From NCBI GenBank assembly GCA_018065765.1, contig JAGHSR010000156.1:1-19383 (forward strand): 19,383 nt of DNA, written 5' to 3'. The notes under the pieces were generated by a model that did not search any database, was not told the origin of the DNA, and saw only the letters and a program-made list of their open reading frames with translations. Source of the stretch: Candidatus Colicola coprequi (lineage in GTDB: Bacteria; Bacteroidota; Bacteroidia; Bacteroidales; Paludibacteraceae). Positions 1-8,258 of this stretch are shown piece after piece (the first letter of the stretch is position 1; every line of letters begins with the position of its first letter). The translations under genes were made by a program, and so were the position numbers.

Positions 1-1
1 G

Positions 2-1237
2 GGCTACGATACCAATCCCATGTACTCTCCCAACGGACAGATGGTGGCTTGGCAAAGCATGGAACACGATGGCTACGAGAGCGATGAGAACCGCCTATTC
101 ATCATGGACATCGCCACAGGTGAGAAACGCTATATCAGTCGCGGATTGGAAACTAATGTGGACAGTTACTTCTGGAAGAACGACAACGAAATCATCTTCT
201 CAGCCTGCAAGCAAGGCACTGTGCAACTCTACAAGGTCAATATTTTAGACGCTGAACCTCAGTTCGTCAAACTCACCGACACACAAGCCGACCATATTCC
301 TTGCGGTGAGGTAGATGGAGAGATCTATCTATTGCGCCATTCGATGCGAGAAGCCAACGAAATTTATCGTCTGAACGAACAAACACTCGCCATAGAGCAA
401 CTGACTCATGAGAATCAAAACATCTATGACCAAGTGGAGATGGGTCAAGTGGTACCACGCTGGCAAACAACTACCGACGGCAAGCAAATGCTCACATGGA
501 TTATCTATCCGCCACACTTCGACGCAACCCGCAAATACCCCACTCTGCTCTATTGTGAGGGTGGCCCGCAAAGTCCTGTCAGCCAATTCTGGAGTTATAG
601 GTGGAATTTCATGATGATGTCCGCTAACGACTACATCATCGTAGCCCCCAATCGCCGCGGTTTGCCGGGCTTCGGCAACGAATGGAACGAAGCCATCAGT
701 GGTGACTATGGCGGACAATGTATGAAAGACCTGCTGACAGCCATCGACGAATTTGCGGCAGCGGAGAGTTATGTAGATACAGAGCACTTAGGTTGTGTCG
801 GAGCCAGTTTTGGCGGTTACAGCGTCTATTGGATGGCAGGTCATCATGACAAGCGATTTAAGGCCTTCATTGCCCACGATGGCATTTTCAATGTGGAAAT
901 GCAGTATCTGGAAACCGAAGAGAAATGGTTCACTAATTGGGACTTAGGAGGTGCATATTGGGACAAAGATAACGAAGTGGCTCAGCGCACCTATGCCAAT
1001 TCACCACACAAGTTTGTGGATAAGTGGGACACCCCTATCCTATGCATTCATGGTGAGAAAGACTATCGCATCCTTGCCAATCAAGCTATGGCGGCATTTG
1101 ATGCAGCCAAGATGCGCGGCATTGATGCAGAGTTGCTCATTTTCCCCGACGAGAACCATTGGGTACTGCAGCCGCAGAATGGAATCTTGTGGCAACGTAC
1201 ATTCTTTGAATGGCTGGACAAATACCTAAAGAAATGA
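2..1237 (+). CDS. S9 family serine peptidase (DPP5-like), 5' end outside window
   Basis: This is the C-terminal 411 residues of a prolyl-oligopeptidase-family enzyme; the reading frame is open to the first base, so the start lies upstream. The fragment opens inside the beta-propeller with a PD40/TolB-like blade (GYDTNP.YSPNG..VAWQS). From about residue 165 it becomes an alpha/beta hydrolase. The catalytic triad is visible: Ser269 in GASFGG, Asp354 in HGEKDYR, and His386 in DENHW. The family removes dipeptides or acyl-residues from peptides in the periplasm. The propeller wording recalls DPP5 of Porphyromonas, which would make it part of amino-acid acquisition from peptides, but the subtype is inferred. 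The stop codon overlaps the next gene's start (ATGA), so the two are probably co-translated. A signal peptide cannot be assessed. Confidence 0.92.
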   Translation, partial: GYDTNPMYSPNGQMVAWQSMEHDGYESDENRLFIMDIATGEKRYISRGLETNVDSYFWKNDNEIIFSACKQGTVQLYKVNILDAEPQFVKLTDTQADHIPCGEVDGEIYLLRHSMREANEIYRLNEQTLAIEQLTHENQNIYDQVEMGQVVPRWQTTTDGKQMLTWIIYPPHFDATRKYPTLLYCEGGPQSPVSQFWSYRWNFMMMSANDYIIVAPNRRGLPGFGNEWNEAISGDYGGQCMKDLLTAIDEFAAAESYVDTEHLGCVGASFGGYSVYWMAGHHDKRFKAFIAHDGIFNVEMQYLETEEKWFTNWDLGGAYWDKDNEVAQRTYANSPHKFVDKWDTPILCIHGEKDYRILANQAMAAFDAAKMRGIDAELLIFPDENHWVLQPQNGILWQRTFFEWLDKYLKK

Positions 1238-1977
1238 AGCATACATTCACCTACCAAGTTCAGTATCAGGAAGTAGATGGCGATAGGAAACTTCGTCTTT
1301 ACACGTTGGAAAATTACCTGCTCAATGTAGCCGGCTTGGTTTCAGACCAATTAGGGTATGGTATCAAGCAATTGCTACCATACGGGTACACATGGATTAT
1401 CACACGGCTGAGCCTGGAAATGAGTTATATACCCACGCATCAAGAGACGCTGCAAATAGAAACATGGATAGAGCAAAATGCCCATTGCCTATCCACACGC
1501 GACTACCGTATTTATTTGGATAACGAGGGCGAACTGCAATTGATTGGCATAGCCAAAAGCGTTTGGACAGTACTCGACCTAAAAAAACGTGAGATCGTAA
1601 ATTTCACTTCCATGCCAATGTTTGACAACATAGTTGATGGTGAGGTACTGACCATGGCACATGCACAACGATTGCGCCCCATTACCGAACCTGATTTGGT
1701 GGTACCGCACACAATACAATATTCCGATGTGGACTACAACGGGCATTGCAATTCTTGCAAGTATCTGGAGATTATGTTAGACGCAAAACGGATAAGTGTT
1801 GACAACTCTTGCATTCGTTTGGATATCAATTACATAAAAGAAGTTCATAATTCAGACAAAATAAAAACGCTGATTGAGGAAAACTCTCAATCCATTCATT
1901 ATCAGCAGAAAGACGAAAATGACGTCACCTGCTGCAGTGCACAAATTCAGCGAATAGAAGAGTTGAGTTGTAGATAA
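1234..1977 (+). CDS. Acyl-ACP thioesterase (FatA/FatB-type double hotdog)
   Basis: Predicted product of 247 aa, the usual size for bacterial acyl-ACP thioesterases with two hotdog domains. The enzyme hydrolyses acyl-acyl carrier protein in the cytoplasm, releasing free fatty acid. The first hotdog covers about residues 1-130 (EVDGDRKLRLYTLENYL..., then the TRLSLEM strand), the second about 145-245. The second carries the family's catalytic signature D-x-N-x-H within SDVDYNGHCNS: Asp167, Asn169, His171. An in-frame start eight codons upstream exists, but the ATG at 1234 is preferred because the protein then begins MKHTFTYQVQ, as relatives do, and because it forms a 4-base ATGA overlap with the upstream peptidase. 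A strong terminator follows 33 bases after the stop, ending this unit. Confidence 0.9.
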   Translation: MKHTFTYQVQYQEVDGDRKLRLYTLENYLLNVAGLVSDQLGYGIKQLLPYGYTWIITRLSLEMSYIPTHQETLQIETWIEQNAHCLSTRDYRIYLDNEGELQLIGIAKSVWTVLDLKKREIVNFTSMPMFDNIVDGEVLTMAHAQRLRPITEPDLVVPHTIQYSDVDYNGHCNSCKYLEIMLDAKRISVDNSCIRLDINYIKEVHNSDKIKTLIEENSQSIHYQQKDENDVTCCSAQIQRIEELSCR

Positions 1978-2009
1978 CTTTCACTTTTTGGAAAACTTTT
2001 GAACACTCA

Positions 2010-2050
2010 CAAAAACGTATTTAGCACAAATTCAGCTAAATACGTTTTTG
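2010..2050 (+). terminator. Intrinsic terminator after the thioesterase gene
   Basis: A perfect 16-bp inverted repeat (2010-2025 and 2035-2050) has a 9-base loop and runs into a T-rich tract on the + strand. The arms begin with A-run/T-run ends, so it could also work in reverse, but no gene points leftward into it. Confidence 0.85.
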
Positions 2051-2098
2051 TTTTGGACAACTTTTAGAAAATGTTGAAAACTTTTTTGTCAAAAACGT

Positions 2099-2129
2099 TT
2101 TGCCATATAAAATATATTCATTACCTTTG
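2099..2129 (+). promoter_or_regulatory. Bacteroidota promoter of nrdJ
   Basis: A -33 box TTTG (2099-2102) lies 19 bases before a -7 box TACCTTTG (2122-2129), matching the Bacteroidota sigma-ABfr consensus. The expected start site is near 2134, giving a 5' leader of about 70 bases. A 10-bp perfect palindrome AAAACGTTTT (2092-2101) overlaps the -33 box. The leader contains a short ACCTT/AAGGT hairpin at 2154-2166 but no cobalamin-riboswitch signature that I can see. Confidence 0.8.
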
Positions 2130-2204
2130 CAGTCTCGTTTTGGGATTTTTTCCACCTTAATAAGGTAACATGATTTTAATTAGAAAAACACTATATATTT
2201 AAGT

Positions 2205-4763
2205 ATGGAAAAGAAAAAGTACACACAGCAAGAAGCAGAGCAAGCCTCGATAGAGTATTTCGGGGGTGACGAATTAGCGGCTCGTGTATGGTCCACCAAG
2301 TACGCGCTCAAAGACAGTTTTGGCAATTTATTTGAGCGCACTCCAGACGATATGCACCATCGTTTGGCAAGTGAGATAGCGCGTATAGAGGCTAAGTACA
2401 AGAACCCGATGACAGAGGCTGAACTATTTGAACTGATGCGTGACTTCCGCTACATCGTTCCTCAGGGAAGTCCGATGACCGGCATTGGCAATGACTATCA
2501 GGTAGCAAGTCTGAGTAACTGTTTTGTGATTGGTCAAGATGGGAATGCGGATAGTTACGGAGCTATCATTCAGTTGGACGAAGAGCAGGTGCAACTGATG
2601 AAACGCCGTGGTGGCGTGGGGCATGATCTGAGTCACATTCGTCCCAAGGGCAGTCCTGTAAAGAACTCCGCTTTGACGAGTACAGGTATCGTACCATTCA
2701 TGGAGCGATACAGTAACTCTACTCGTGAAGTAGCACAGGATGGTCGTCGTGGTGCACTCATGTTGTCGGTTAGTATCAAACACCCCGATAGCGAAGCATT
2801 CATCGATGCCAAGATGGAACAGGGCAAAGTGACCGGTGCCAATGTCAGCGTAAAGATTCACGATGACTTCATGGAGGCAGCTATTGCAGGCACTCCTTAT
2901 CAGCAGGAGTACCCTATTTTCAGTCAGAATCCTCAATACACCAAGCAAGTGGATGCACAGAAATTGTGGAAGAAGATCATCCACAACGCATGGAAATCGG
3001 CAGAACCCGGTGTTCTATTCTGGGATACGATTACTCGCGAAAGCGTACCTGACTGTTATGCCGACTTAGGCTATCGTACCGTCAGCACCAACCCTTGCGG
3101 CGAAATACCATTGTGCCCTTACGATAGTTGCCGCCTGCTGGCGATTAACCTATATAGCTACGTCAAAAATCCATTCACAGCCCAGGCAGAATTTGATTGG
3201 GAACTTTTCCGCAAGCATGTGATGGTAGCTCAGCGCATCATGGACGATATTATTGACTTGGAGATGGAAAAGATAGACAAGATATTGCTCAAGATTGCTT
3301 CCGACCCCGAAGACGATACCATCAAGCGTACCGAACGTGAACTGTGGGAAAAGATAATGAAGAAGACCGTTCAAGGTCGTCGTACCGGTGTGGGAACCAC
3401 CGCAGAAGGTGATATGTTGGCAGCCATGGGACTGACCTATGGCACACAAGAGGCGATAGATTTCTCAGTAGAGGTTCATAAGAATCTGGCTTTAGCAGCA
3501 TATAGAAGCAGTGTTCAAATGGCCAAAGAGCGTGGTGCATTCAAGGTGTATGATGCCAAGCGCGAAGAGAATAACCCATACATACAACGTATTCGCGAGG
3601 CAGACCCTGCCCTGTACGAAGAGATGATAAAGGTAGGTCGCCGCAATATCGCCTGCCTCACAATAGCTCCAACAGGCACCACATCTATCATGACACAGAC
3701 CACATCGGGTATAGATCCGGTATTCCAACCTGTGTACAAACGTCGTCGCAAGGTCAATCCAAATGACAAAAACGTGCATGTGGATTTGGTGGACGAAGTG
3801 GGGGACAGTTTTGAAGAATTTATCGTCTTCCACCATAAGTTCATCACTTGGATGAACGCCAATGGCTACACATACGATGCAACGCACCGTTACACAAGCG
3901 AAGAAGTGGATGAGTTAGTAGCCAAATCTCCCTATTATCATGCGACTGCCAACGATGTAGATTGGATGCAAAAAGTGCGTATGCAGGGTGCTATTCAGAA
4001 ATGGGTGGACCACAGTATATCCGTCACGATCAATCTGCCGCAAGATGTCAGCGAAGAATTGGTAGGCAAATTGTACGAAGAGGCATGGCGCTGTGGGTGC
4101 AAAGGTTGCACGGTTTATCGTGATGGTAGCCGTACAGGCGTACTGGAAAGCGTGAAGAAAGAGAAAAAAGAGGACGACAAGAAAGAGGAGAAAAACTGCG
4201 TTTGCTTCGACAACAAAGTACGTGTTCGTCCTTCCGAATTGGAGTGCGATGTAGTTCGCTTCCAAAACAATAAGGATAAGTGGATCGCTTTCGTGGGTCT
4301 AAAAGATGGTATGCCATACGAAATCTTCACCGGTCTGGCTGATGACGAAGAAGGTATCCTGCTACCTAAATCCGTGACCAAAGGTAAAATCATCCGTGTA
4401 GTCCAAGAAGATGGAACAAAACGGTACGACTTCCAGTTTGTCAATTCCCGCGGTTTCAAGACCACTATGGAGGGCTTGAGTTACAAGTTCGACAAGGAGT
4501 TCTGGAACTACGCTAAACTCATCTCCGGTGTGCTTCGATATGGTATGCCAATTGATCAAGTCATCAAAATGATTTCCGGATTGCAGATGGATAGCGAAAC
4601 GATTAATTCATGGAAAGTAGGTGTAGAGCGTGCACTCAAAAAATACATCCAAGACGGAACAGTCGTTCCCGGACAACTTTGTCCCGAATGCGGCGAACCA
4701 CTCGTCTTTGAGGAAGGGTGCATGCATTGCTCCAAGTGCGGTTATTCCAAATGCGGAGGATAA
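2205..4763 (+). CDS. nrdJ: Adenosylcobalamin-dependent (class II) ribonucleotide reductase
   Basis: An 852-aa class II reductase that makes deoxyribonucleotides from ribonucleotides, using adenosylcobalamin to generate a thiyl radical; it is cytoplasmic and works with or without oxygen. The ten-stranded barrel is recognisable: Cys106 (SNCFV) and Cys309 are the expected redox pair. Asn296, Cys298 and Glu300 in NPCGEIPL are the active-site triad, and Cys309 lies 11 residues after the thiyl Cys298, the spacing known from Thermotoga NrdJ. A phosphate-binding PTGTTS loop follows near residue 490. After a Lys/Glu-rich linker (about 646-665) come a TSCPD-type domain and a C-terminal zinc-ribbon-like tail with CPECG and CSKCGYSKCGG. 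That tail probably also carries the cysteines re-reduced by thioredoxin. No ATP-cone is obvious at the N-terminus. The gene is monocistronic, with its own promoter and terminator. Confidence 0.96.
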   Translation: MEKKKYTQQEAEQASIEYFGGDELAARVWSTKYALKDSFGNLFERTPDDMHHRLASEIARIEAKYKNPMTEAELFELMRDFRYIVPQGSPMTGIGNDYQVASLSNCFVIGQDGNADSYGAIIQLDEEQVQLMKRRGGVGHDLSHIRPKGSPVKNSALTSTGIVPFMERYSNSTREVAQDGRRGALMLSVSIKHPDSEAFIDAKMEQGKVTGANVSVKIHDDFMEAAIAGTPYQQEYPIFSQNPQYTKQVDAQKLWKKIIHNAWKSAEPGVLFWDTITRESVPDCYADLGYRTVSTNPCGEIPLCPYDSCRLLAINLYSYVKNPFTAQAEFDWELFRKHVMVAQRIMDDIIDLEMEKIDKILLKIASDPEDDTIKRTERELWEKIMKKTVQGRRTGVGTTAEGDMLAAMGLTYGTQEAIDFSVEVHKNLALAAYRSSVQMAKERGAFKVYDAKREENNPYIQRIREADPALYEEMIKVGRRNIACLTIAPTGTTSIMTQTTSGIDPVFQPVYKRRRKVNPNDKNVHVDLVDEVGDSFEEFIVFHHKFITWMNANGYTYDATHRYTSEEVDELVAKSPYYHATANDVDWMQKVRMQGAIQKWVDHSISVTINLPQDVSEELVGKLYEEAWRCGCKGCTVYRDGSRTGVLESVKKEKKEDDKKEEKNCVCFDNKVRVRPSELECDVVRFQNNKDKWIAFVGLKDGMPYEIFTGLADDEEGILLPKSVTKGKIIRVVQEDGTKRYDFQFVNSRGFKTTMEGLSYKFDKEFWNYAKLISGVLRYGMPIDQVIKMISGLQMDSETINSWKVGVERALKKYIQDGTVVPGQLCPECGEPLVFEEGCMHCSKCGYSKCGG

Positions 4764-4793
4764 GATTTTGATAAAGTCCTTATATACAACAAG

Positions 4794-4817
4794 AAAGCGT
4801 GCTAAAAAGCACGCTTT
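4794..4817 (+). terminator. Intrinsic terminator after nrdJ
   Basis: A perfect 10-bp stem (4794-4803 with 4808-4817) with an AAAA loop ends in a short T-run (CTTTTCTG). It lies about 30 bases after the nrdJ stop. The facing rlmH gene ends at 4919, so it may also limit antisense read-through. Confidence 0.85.
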
Positions 4818-4918
4818 TCTGTTGGAACGATGGATGACTATTTGACTACTGCACCCATCGTATTATACCACTATCCAGCGCGGATAATCTTTGGAATGTT
4901 TGTAAAAGTTAGTTGAGA

Positions 4919-5389
4919 TTACTCGTGATGATAGGGTTCGCCACGAAGGATAGTGGCTGCCCGATAGAGTTGCTCTACAAAAAGCAGACGAATCATCTGA
5001 TGAGAGAACGTGAGACGACTCAGACTAAGGCTATCGTTGGCACGGCGATAAACCGCCTCAGAAAAACCATACGGACCACCAACTACGAAATAGATGTCTC
5101 TACCCGCCGTCATACAGCGCTGCAAATAGTCCGCCAATTCGATACTGCGGAACTGCTTGCCGCGTTCATCTAACAAAATCATCATCGCATTCGTCGGCAC
5201 AGCCTTAAGTATCTGCTCGCCCTCTGCCTGCTTGATCTGCGCTTCGTTCAGCGACTTGGCTTGCTTAAGGTCAGCAATGACTTGCAACGAAAATGGGAAA
5301 TAGTGCGTCAGCCTATTCCTGTAGTCATCAATCAACGTCTGAAGTGCAGGCGATGTCGTACGACCTACAACAAGCAAAGTCAGTTTCAT
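4919..5389 (-). CDS. rlmH: 23S rRNA (pseudouridine(1915)-N3)-methyltransferase
   Basis: RlmH methylates N3 of pseudouridine 1915 in helix 69 of 23S rRNA on assembled 70S ribosomes, using S-adenosylmethionine through a SPOUT trefoil knot. Starting at the ATG at 5389 the product is 156 aa, the family's standard length. The family signatures are all present: DERGKQFRS, the knot motif FVVGGPYGFSE, the LSLSRLTFSHQMIRLLFVEQ segment, and the extreme C-terminal YHHE. The frame is open for another 23 codons upstream, but that extension would run across the consensus promoter, so it is rejected. The gene is divergent from nadC and its 3' end faces nrdJ. Confidence 0.96.
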   Translation of the reverse strand: MKLTLLVVGRTTSPALQTLIDDYRNRLTHYFPFSLQVIADLKQAKSLNEAQIKQAEGEQILKAVPTNAMMILLDERGKQFRSIELADYLQRCMTAGRDIYFVVGGPYGFSEAVYRRANDSLSLSRLTFSHQMIRLLFVEQLYRAATILRGEPYHHE

Positions 5390-5397
5390 AGTTGCCG

Positions 5398-5428
5398 CAA
5401 AGGTACGATTTTTTTCGTATAGAGCAAA
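5398..5428 (-). promoter_or_regulatory. Promoter of rlmH, predicting a leaderless transcript
   Basis: Read on the minus strand, TTTG (5425-5428) is followed after 19 bases by TACCTTTG (5398-5405), an excellent -33/-7 pair. Only 8 bases separate the -7 box from the rlmH ATG, so the 5' leader should be 0 to 4 bases. This promoter decides the rlmH start codon. Confidence 0.8.
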
Positions 5429-5444
5429 ATATTTTTTCTGAAAA

Positions 5445-5476
5445 CTTGCATATTCCACGGGAAATGCTTACCTTTG
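5445..5476 (+). promoter_or_regulatory. Promoter of the nadC-aminopeptidase-argS unit
   Basis: The -7 box TACCTTTG (5469-5476) lies 20 bases after a -33 box CTTG (5445-5448). The start site should be near 5481, leaving about 20 A-rich bases before the nadC ATG and no Shine-Dalgarno sequence. The 14 bases TTACCTTTGCAGTC are identical to those of the nrdJ promoter. Confidence 0.75.
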
Positions 5477-5500
5477 CAGTCAAAATTAAAATGCGAAAAT

Positions 5501-6358
5501 ATGGATAAAAAGGAACTGAACAAACTCATTCAAATCTGGTTTGACGAGGATATACGCGATGGTGACCACACCTCGCTGAGTTGTATTCCCGCAGACCAAA
5601 TGGGGTGCCAACAACTTATCATCAAGGACGATGGTATCATTGCCGGCATTGAAGTTGCCAAAGAGATTATTCATCACTTTGACCCCGAATGCCGTATTGA
5701 ACAGCTGATAGAGGATGGAGCTGCCGTAAAGAAGGGCGATATTGCTTTTCGCGTATATGGAAGAGAGTTGAGTCTGCTGCAAATAGAACGTACAATGCTC
5801 AATATCATGCAGCGCATGTCGGGCATAGCTACCACAACCCATCGCTATCAGCAATTGATAGCCGACACCGGTTGCCATGTGTTGGATACACGCAAGACTA
5901 CTCCGGGACTGAGATACTTGGAGAAAGAAGCTGTCGCCATAGGCGGCGGTATGAACCATCGTATCGGACTGTTTGACATGATTTTGCTTAAGGACAATCA
6001 CGTGGACTTCGCAGGTGGAATAACCGCTGCACTCACGCGCGCCCGCGATTATTGCAAGGAGAAAGGGAAAAAACTGCGCATAGAGATTGAGACACGCAAT
6101 GAAGAGGAAATTCGTGAAGCCATAGCTACCAACATACCTGATAGGATCATGTTGGACAACTTCACCCCTGAACGCACCAAAGATGCCGTGAAACTGATTC
6201 GCAGTCTTTCGTCACGATTTATTGAGATTGAATCCAGCGGAGGCATCACGATCGACACCCTACGCGAATACGCATTGGCAGGGGTGGATTTTGTCAGCGT
6301 AGGAGCTCTCACCCACTCCGTCAAAAGCTTGGATATGAGTTTCAAGGCAATGAAATAA
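5501..6358 (+). CDS. nadC: Quinolinate phosphoribosyltransferase (carboxylating)
   Basis: NadC converts quinolinate plus PRPP to nicotinate mononucleotide, CO2 and pyrophosphate, the last specific step of de novo NAD synthesis. The 285-aa product has the normal length. The N-terminal half-barrel holds the open-faced sandwich domain (to about residue 110). The active-site loop DTRKTTPGLR starts at Asp129, with the basic residues that bind quinolinate, and is followed by KEAVAIGGGMNHRIGL and ILLKDNH. The C-terminus has the barrel signatures IMLDNF, IEIESSGGI and VDFVSVGALTHS. An upstream in-frame TTG lies within the promoter, so the ATG at 5501 is chosen. nadA and nadB are not in the window; the next gene follows after 45 bases without a promoter of the phylum consensus. 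Confidence 0.96.
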   Translation: MDKKELNKLIQIWFDEDIRDGDHTSLSCIPADQMGCQQLIIKDDGIIAGIEVAKEIIHHFDPECRIEQLIEDGAAVKKGDIAFRVYGRELSLLQIERTMLNIMQRMSGIATTTHRYQQLIADTGCHVLDTRKTTPGLRYLEKEAVAIGGGMNHRIGLFDMILLKDNHVDFAGGITAALTRARDYCKEKGKKLRIEIETRNEEEIREAIATNIPDRIMLDNFTPERTKDAVKLIRSLSSRFIEIESSGGITIDTLREYALAGVDFVSVGALTHSVKSLDMSFKAMK

Positions 6359-6403
6359 AAACCGGAAACATAAGAATATAGTCAACTTAACAAACAACGC
6401 AAT

Positions 6404-8209
6404 ATGAATATTATCGAACGCATAGCAGCGCTGCGAACGCTGATGAAACAAAACAACCTGAGTGCATACATCGTTCCCGGGAACGATCCTCACGCCAGCG
6501 AATATATGGCTCCTCATTGGATGGAGATGTCATGGATAACAGGTTTCCTTGGAGAAACAGGAACCGCTGTAATCACTTTATCTGAGGCTTTTCTTTGGAC
6601 AGATAGCCGTTACTACCTGCAAGCCGAACAAGAATTGCAAGGAACGAGCGTAACGCTGATGCGCGAAAGCGATGTAGATTGTCCCAGCATCACGGAGTGG
6701 CTTAGCAAACACATTCAAGGGACAGTGGGTGTCAATCCGGAAATGTATAGTGTAAACGGTTACAACCAATTGCGCAAGGAGTTGAATGACAGTGAATTGG
6801 ATGTTCTATCCATTGATTTGATAGGTCCTATCTGGACAGAAAACCGTCCGGATATCCCTATGAATCCACTATATATTTACGATGACAAGTTCGCCGGCGA
6901 ATCGGTGGAAAGCAAACTTGCCCGTGTACGCGCTGCCTTGGCAGAACGTCGCTGTGATGCTGCCGTCGTAGCAGAGTTGGACGAAATAGGATGGCTGCTG
7001 AATGTTCGAGGTAGTGACGTAGATTTCACACCGTGTGTGATTTGTTATGTAGTCGTAGAGCGCGACACATGCACGTTGTTTGTGGATAGCAGAAAACTGA
7101 ATAACGAAGTACAAACGGCACTCCATCAAAAAGGTATCACGATTCGAGCATACGAAGATGTTTTTGCCTACCTCAAGACCATTCAAAGTCAAGGCATCCT
7201 ATTGGATGGCAATCGCGTGAACGAGGCTCTATACGAAGCCATCAATGCCGCTGTCACTCGCAAAGTGAATGCTACTCCCAGTCCTATACAGGTAATGATG
7301 TCTATCAAGAACGATGTGGAGATAGCCGGTGAGAAAAAAGCCATGCTGACCGATGCCGTGGCATTAACCCGTTTCTTCCGTTGGTTAGACACAGAAGCCA
7401 TGAAAACCCCTCAAACCGAAATGACACTCGCTAATCAGTTGCACACATTCCGCGCTATGGGCGAGAACTTCAAGGACGAGAGTTTCTGTACCATCGCCGG
7501 ATGGAACGGCAACGGTGCTATTGTTCATTATCATGCAACCGATGAAGGCTGTGCCAAAATAGAGGGTAATGGAGTTCTCCTGCTGGACTCCGGCGGACAG
7601 TATCTGGACGGAACAACCGACATCACCCGCACGGTGTGGGTAGGAAACACCGATGCCATAACCGCTCAATTGCGTCGTGACTACACACTGGTGATGAAAG
7701 GACACATTGCTTTAGCAAAAGCACGTTTCCCCAAAGGCACACGCGGTAATCAGTTGGATGTGTTAGCGCATCAATACATGTGGCAAGACGGTGTGAGCTA
7801 CGGACACGGAACCGGTCATGGTGTTGGACATTTCATGGGTTGCCACGAAGGGCCTGCGAATATACGCATGGACAACAATACAAATCCGATACGGCTCGGG
7901 AATATCTTTTCAGACGAACCCGGTATCTACCGCACCGGTGAATACGGCATTCGTACAGAGAATCTGATCGTTACCCGCGAAGCAAAAACCGATTCCTTGC
8001 TGCGTTCCACCGGCGAACAATACTACGAATTTGAGACCATCACCCTATGCTTCTACGATGTACGACTACTGGATATGAGCATGCTGACCAATGACGAAAT
8101 AGCATGGATCAATGACTACCACCAACGTGTTTACGATGCCGTTTCGCCACTGCTCAATGAGGAGGAAAAACAATATCTGGCAGATAAATGCCAAGCAATC
8201 AGAAAATAA
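6404..8209 (+). CDS. Xaa-Pro aminopeptidase (M24B, aminopeptidase P family)
   Basis: A 601-aa peptidase that releases an N-terminal residue when proline is in second position. The length and three-domain layout match the larger eukaryotic-type aminopeptidase P: creatinase-like domain 1 (about 1-130), creatinase-like domain 2 (about 160-300), and the pita-bread catalytic domain with a C-terminal extension. The dinuclear metal ligands are visible: Asp395 (LLDSGG), Asp406 (TTDITRT, the conserved 11-residue spacing), a His in GHGTGHGVGH (468-476), Glu505 (EPGIY) and Glu519 (RTENL). No signal peptide is present, so it should be cytoplasmic, finishing off peptides supplied by extracytoplasmic peptidases. 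It lies in the nadC-argS unit, 45 bases after nadC and 49 bases before argS. Confidence 0.94.
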   Translation: MNIIERIAALRTLMKQNNLSAYIVPGNDPHASEYMAPHWMEMSWITGFLGETGTAVITLSEAFLWTDSRYYLQAEQELQGTSVTLMRESDVDCPSITEWLSKHIQGTVGVNPEMYSVNGYNQLRKELNDSELDVLSIDLIGPIWTENRPDIPMNPLYIYDDKFAGESVESKLARVRAALAERRCDAAVVAELDEIGWLLNVRGSDVDFTPCVICYVVVERDTCTLFVDSRKLNNEVQTALHQKGITIRAYEDVFAYLKTIQSQGILLDGNRVNEALYEAINAAVTRKVNATPSPIQVMMSIKNDVEIAGEKKAMLTDAVALTRFFRWLDTEAMKTPQTEMTLANQLHTFRAMGENFKDESFCTIAGWNGNGAIVHYHATDEGCAKIEGNGVLLLDSGGQYLDGTTDITRTVWVGNTDAITAQLRRDYTLVMKGHIALAKARFPKGTRGNQLDVLAHQYMWQDGVSYGHGTGHGVGHFMGCHEGPANIRMDNNTNPIRLGNIFSDEPGIYRTGEYGIRTENLIVTREAKTDSLLRSTGEQYYEFETITLCFYDVRLLDMSMLTNDEIAWINDYHQRVYDAVSPLLNEEEKQYLADKCQAIRK

Positions 8210-8214
8210 TATTT

Positions 8215-8249
8215 ATTAACTTGTTAATGGGGCATTTATAGGAGCCCCC
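8215..8249 (+). other. Two small adjacent inverted repeats ahead of argS
   Basis: ATTAAC-TT-GTTAAT (8215-8228) is followed at once by GGGGC...GCCCC (8229-8233 and 8244-8248, loop 10). No T-run follows, so they are unlikely to terminate transcription. They may be a leader structure or a processing site between the aminopeptidase gene and argS. The function is unknown. Confidence 0.35.
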
Positions 8250-8258
8250 TTAAAAACA

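Noticed and set aside
1210..1233. Thioesterase start eight codons upstream
   Set aside because: It would put a long overlap inside the peptidase gene; the ATG at 1234 gives the usual N-terminus and an ATGA junction.
2130..2204. Cobalamin riboswitch or NrdR box in the nrdJ leader
   Set aside because: The leader is only about 70 bases, far too short for a B12 riboswitch, and has no B12-box. ACACTATATATTT (2188-2200) resembles one half of an NrdR box, but its other half and a second box are missing.
2424..2984. Antisense open frames within nrdJ
   Set aside because: No homology or promoter; nrdJ is intact and well conserved on the other strand.
5390..5458. Longer rlmH with 23 extra N-terminal residues
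   Set aside because: The extension would be encoded across the -33 and -7 promoter boxes, and the 156-aa form matches the family length exactly.
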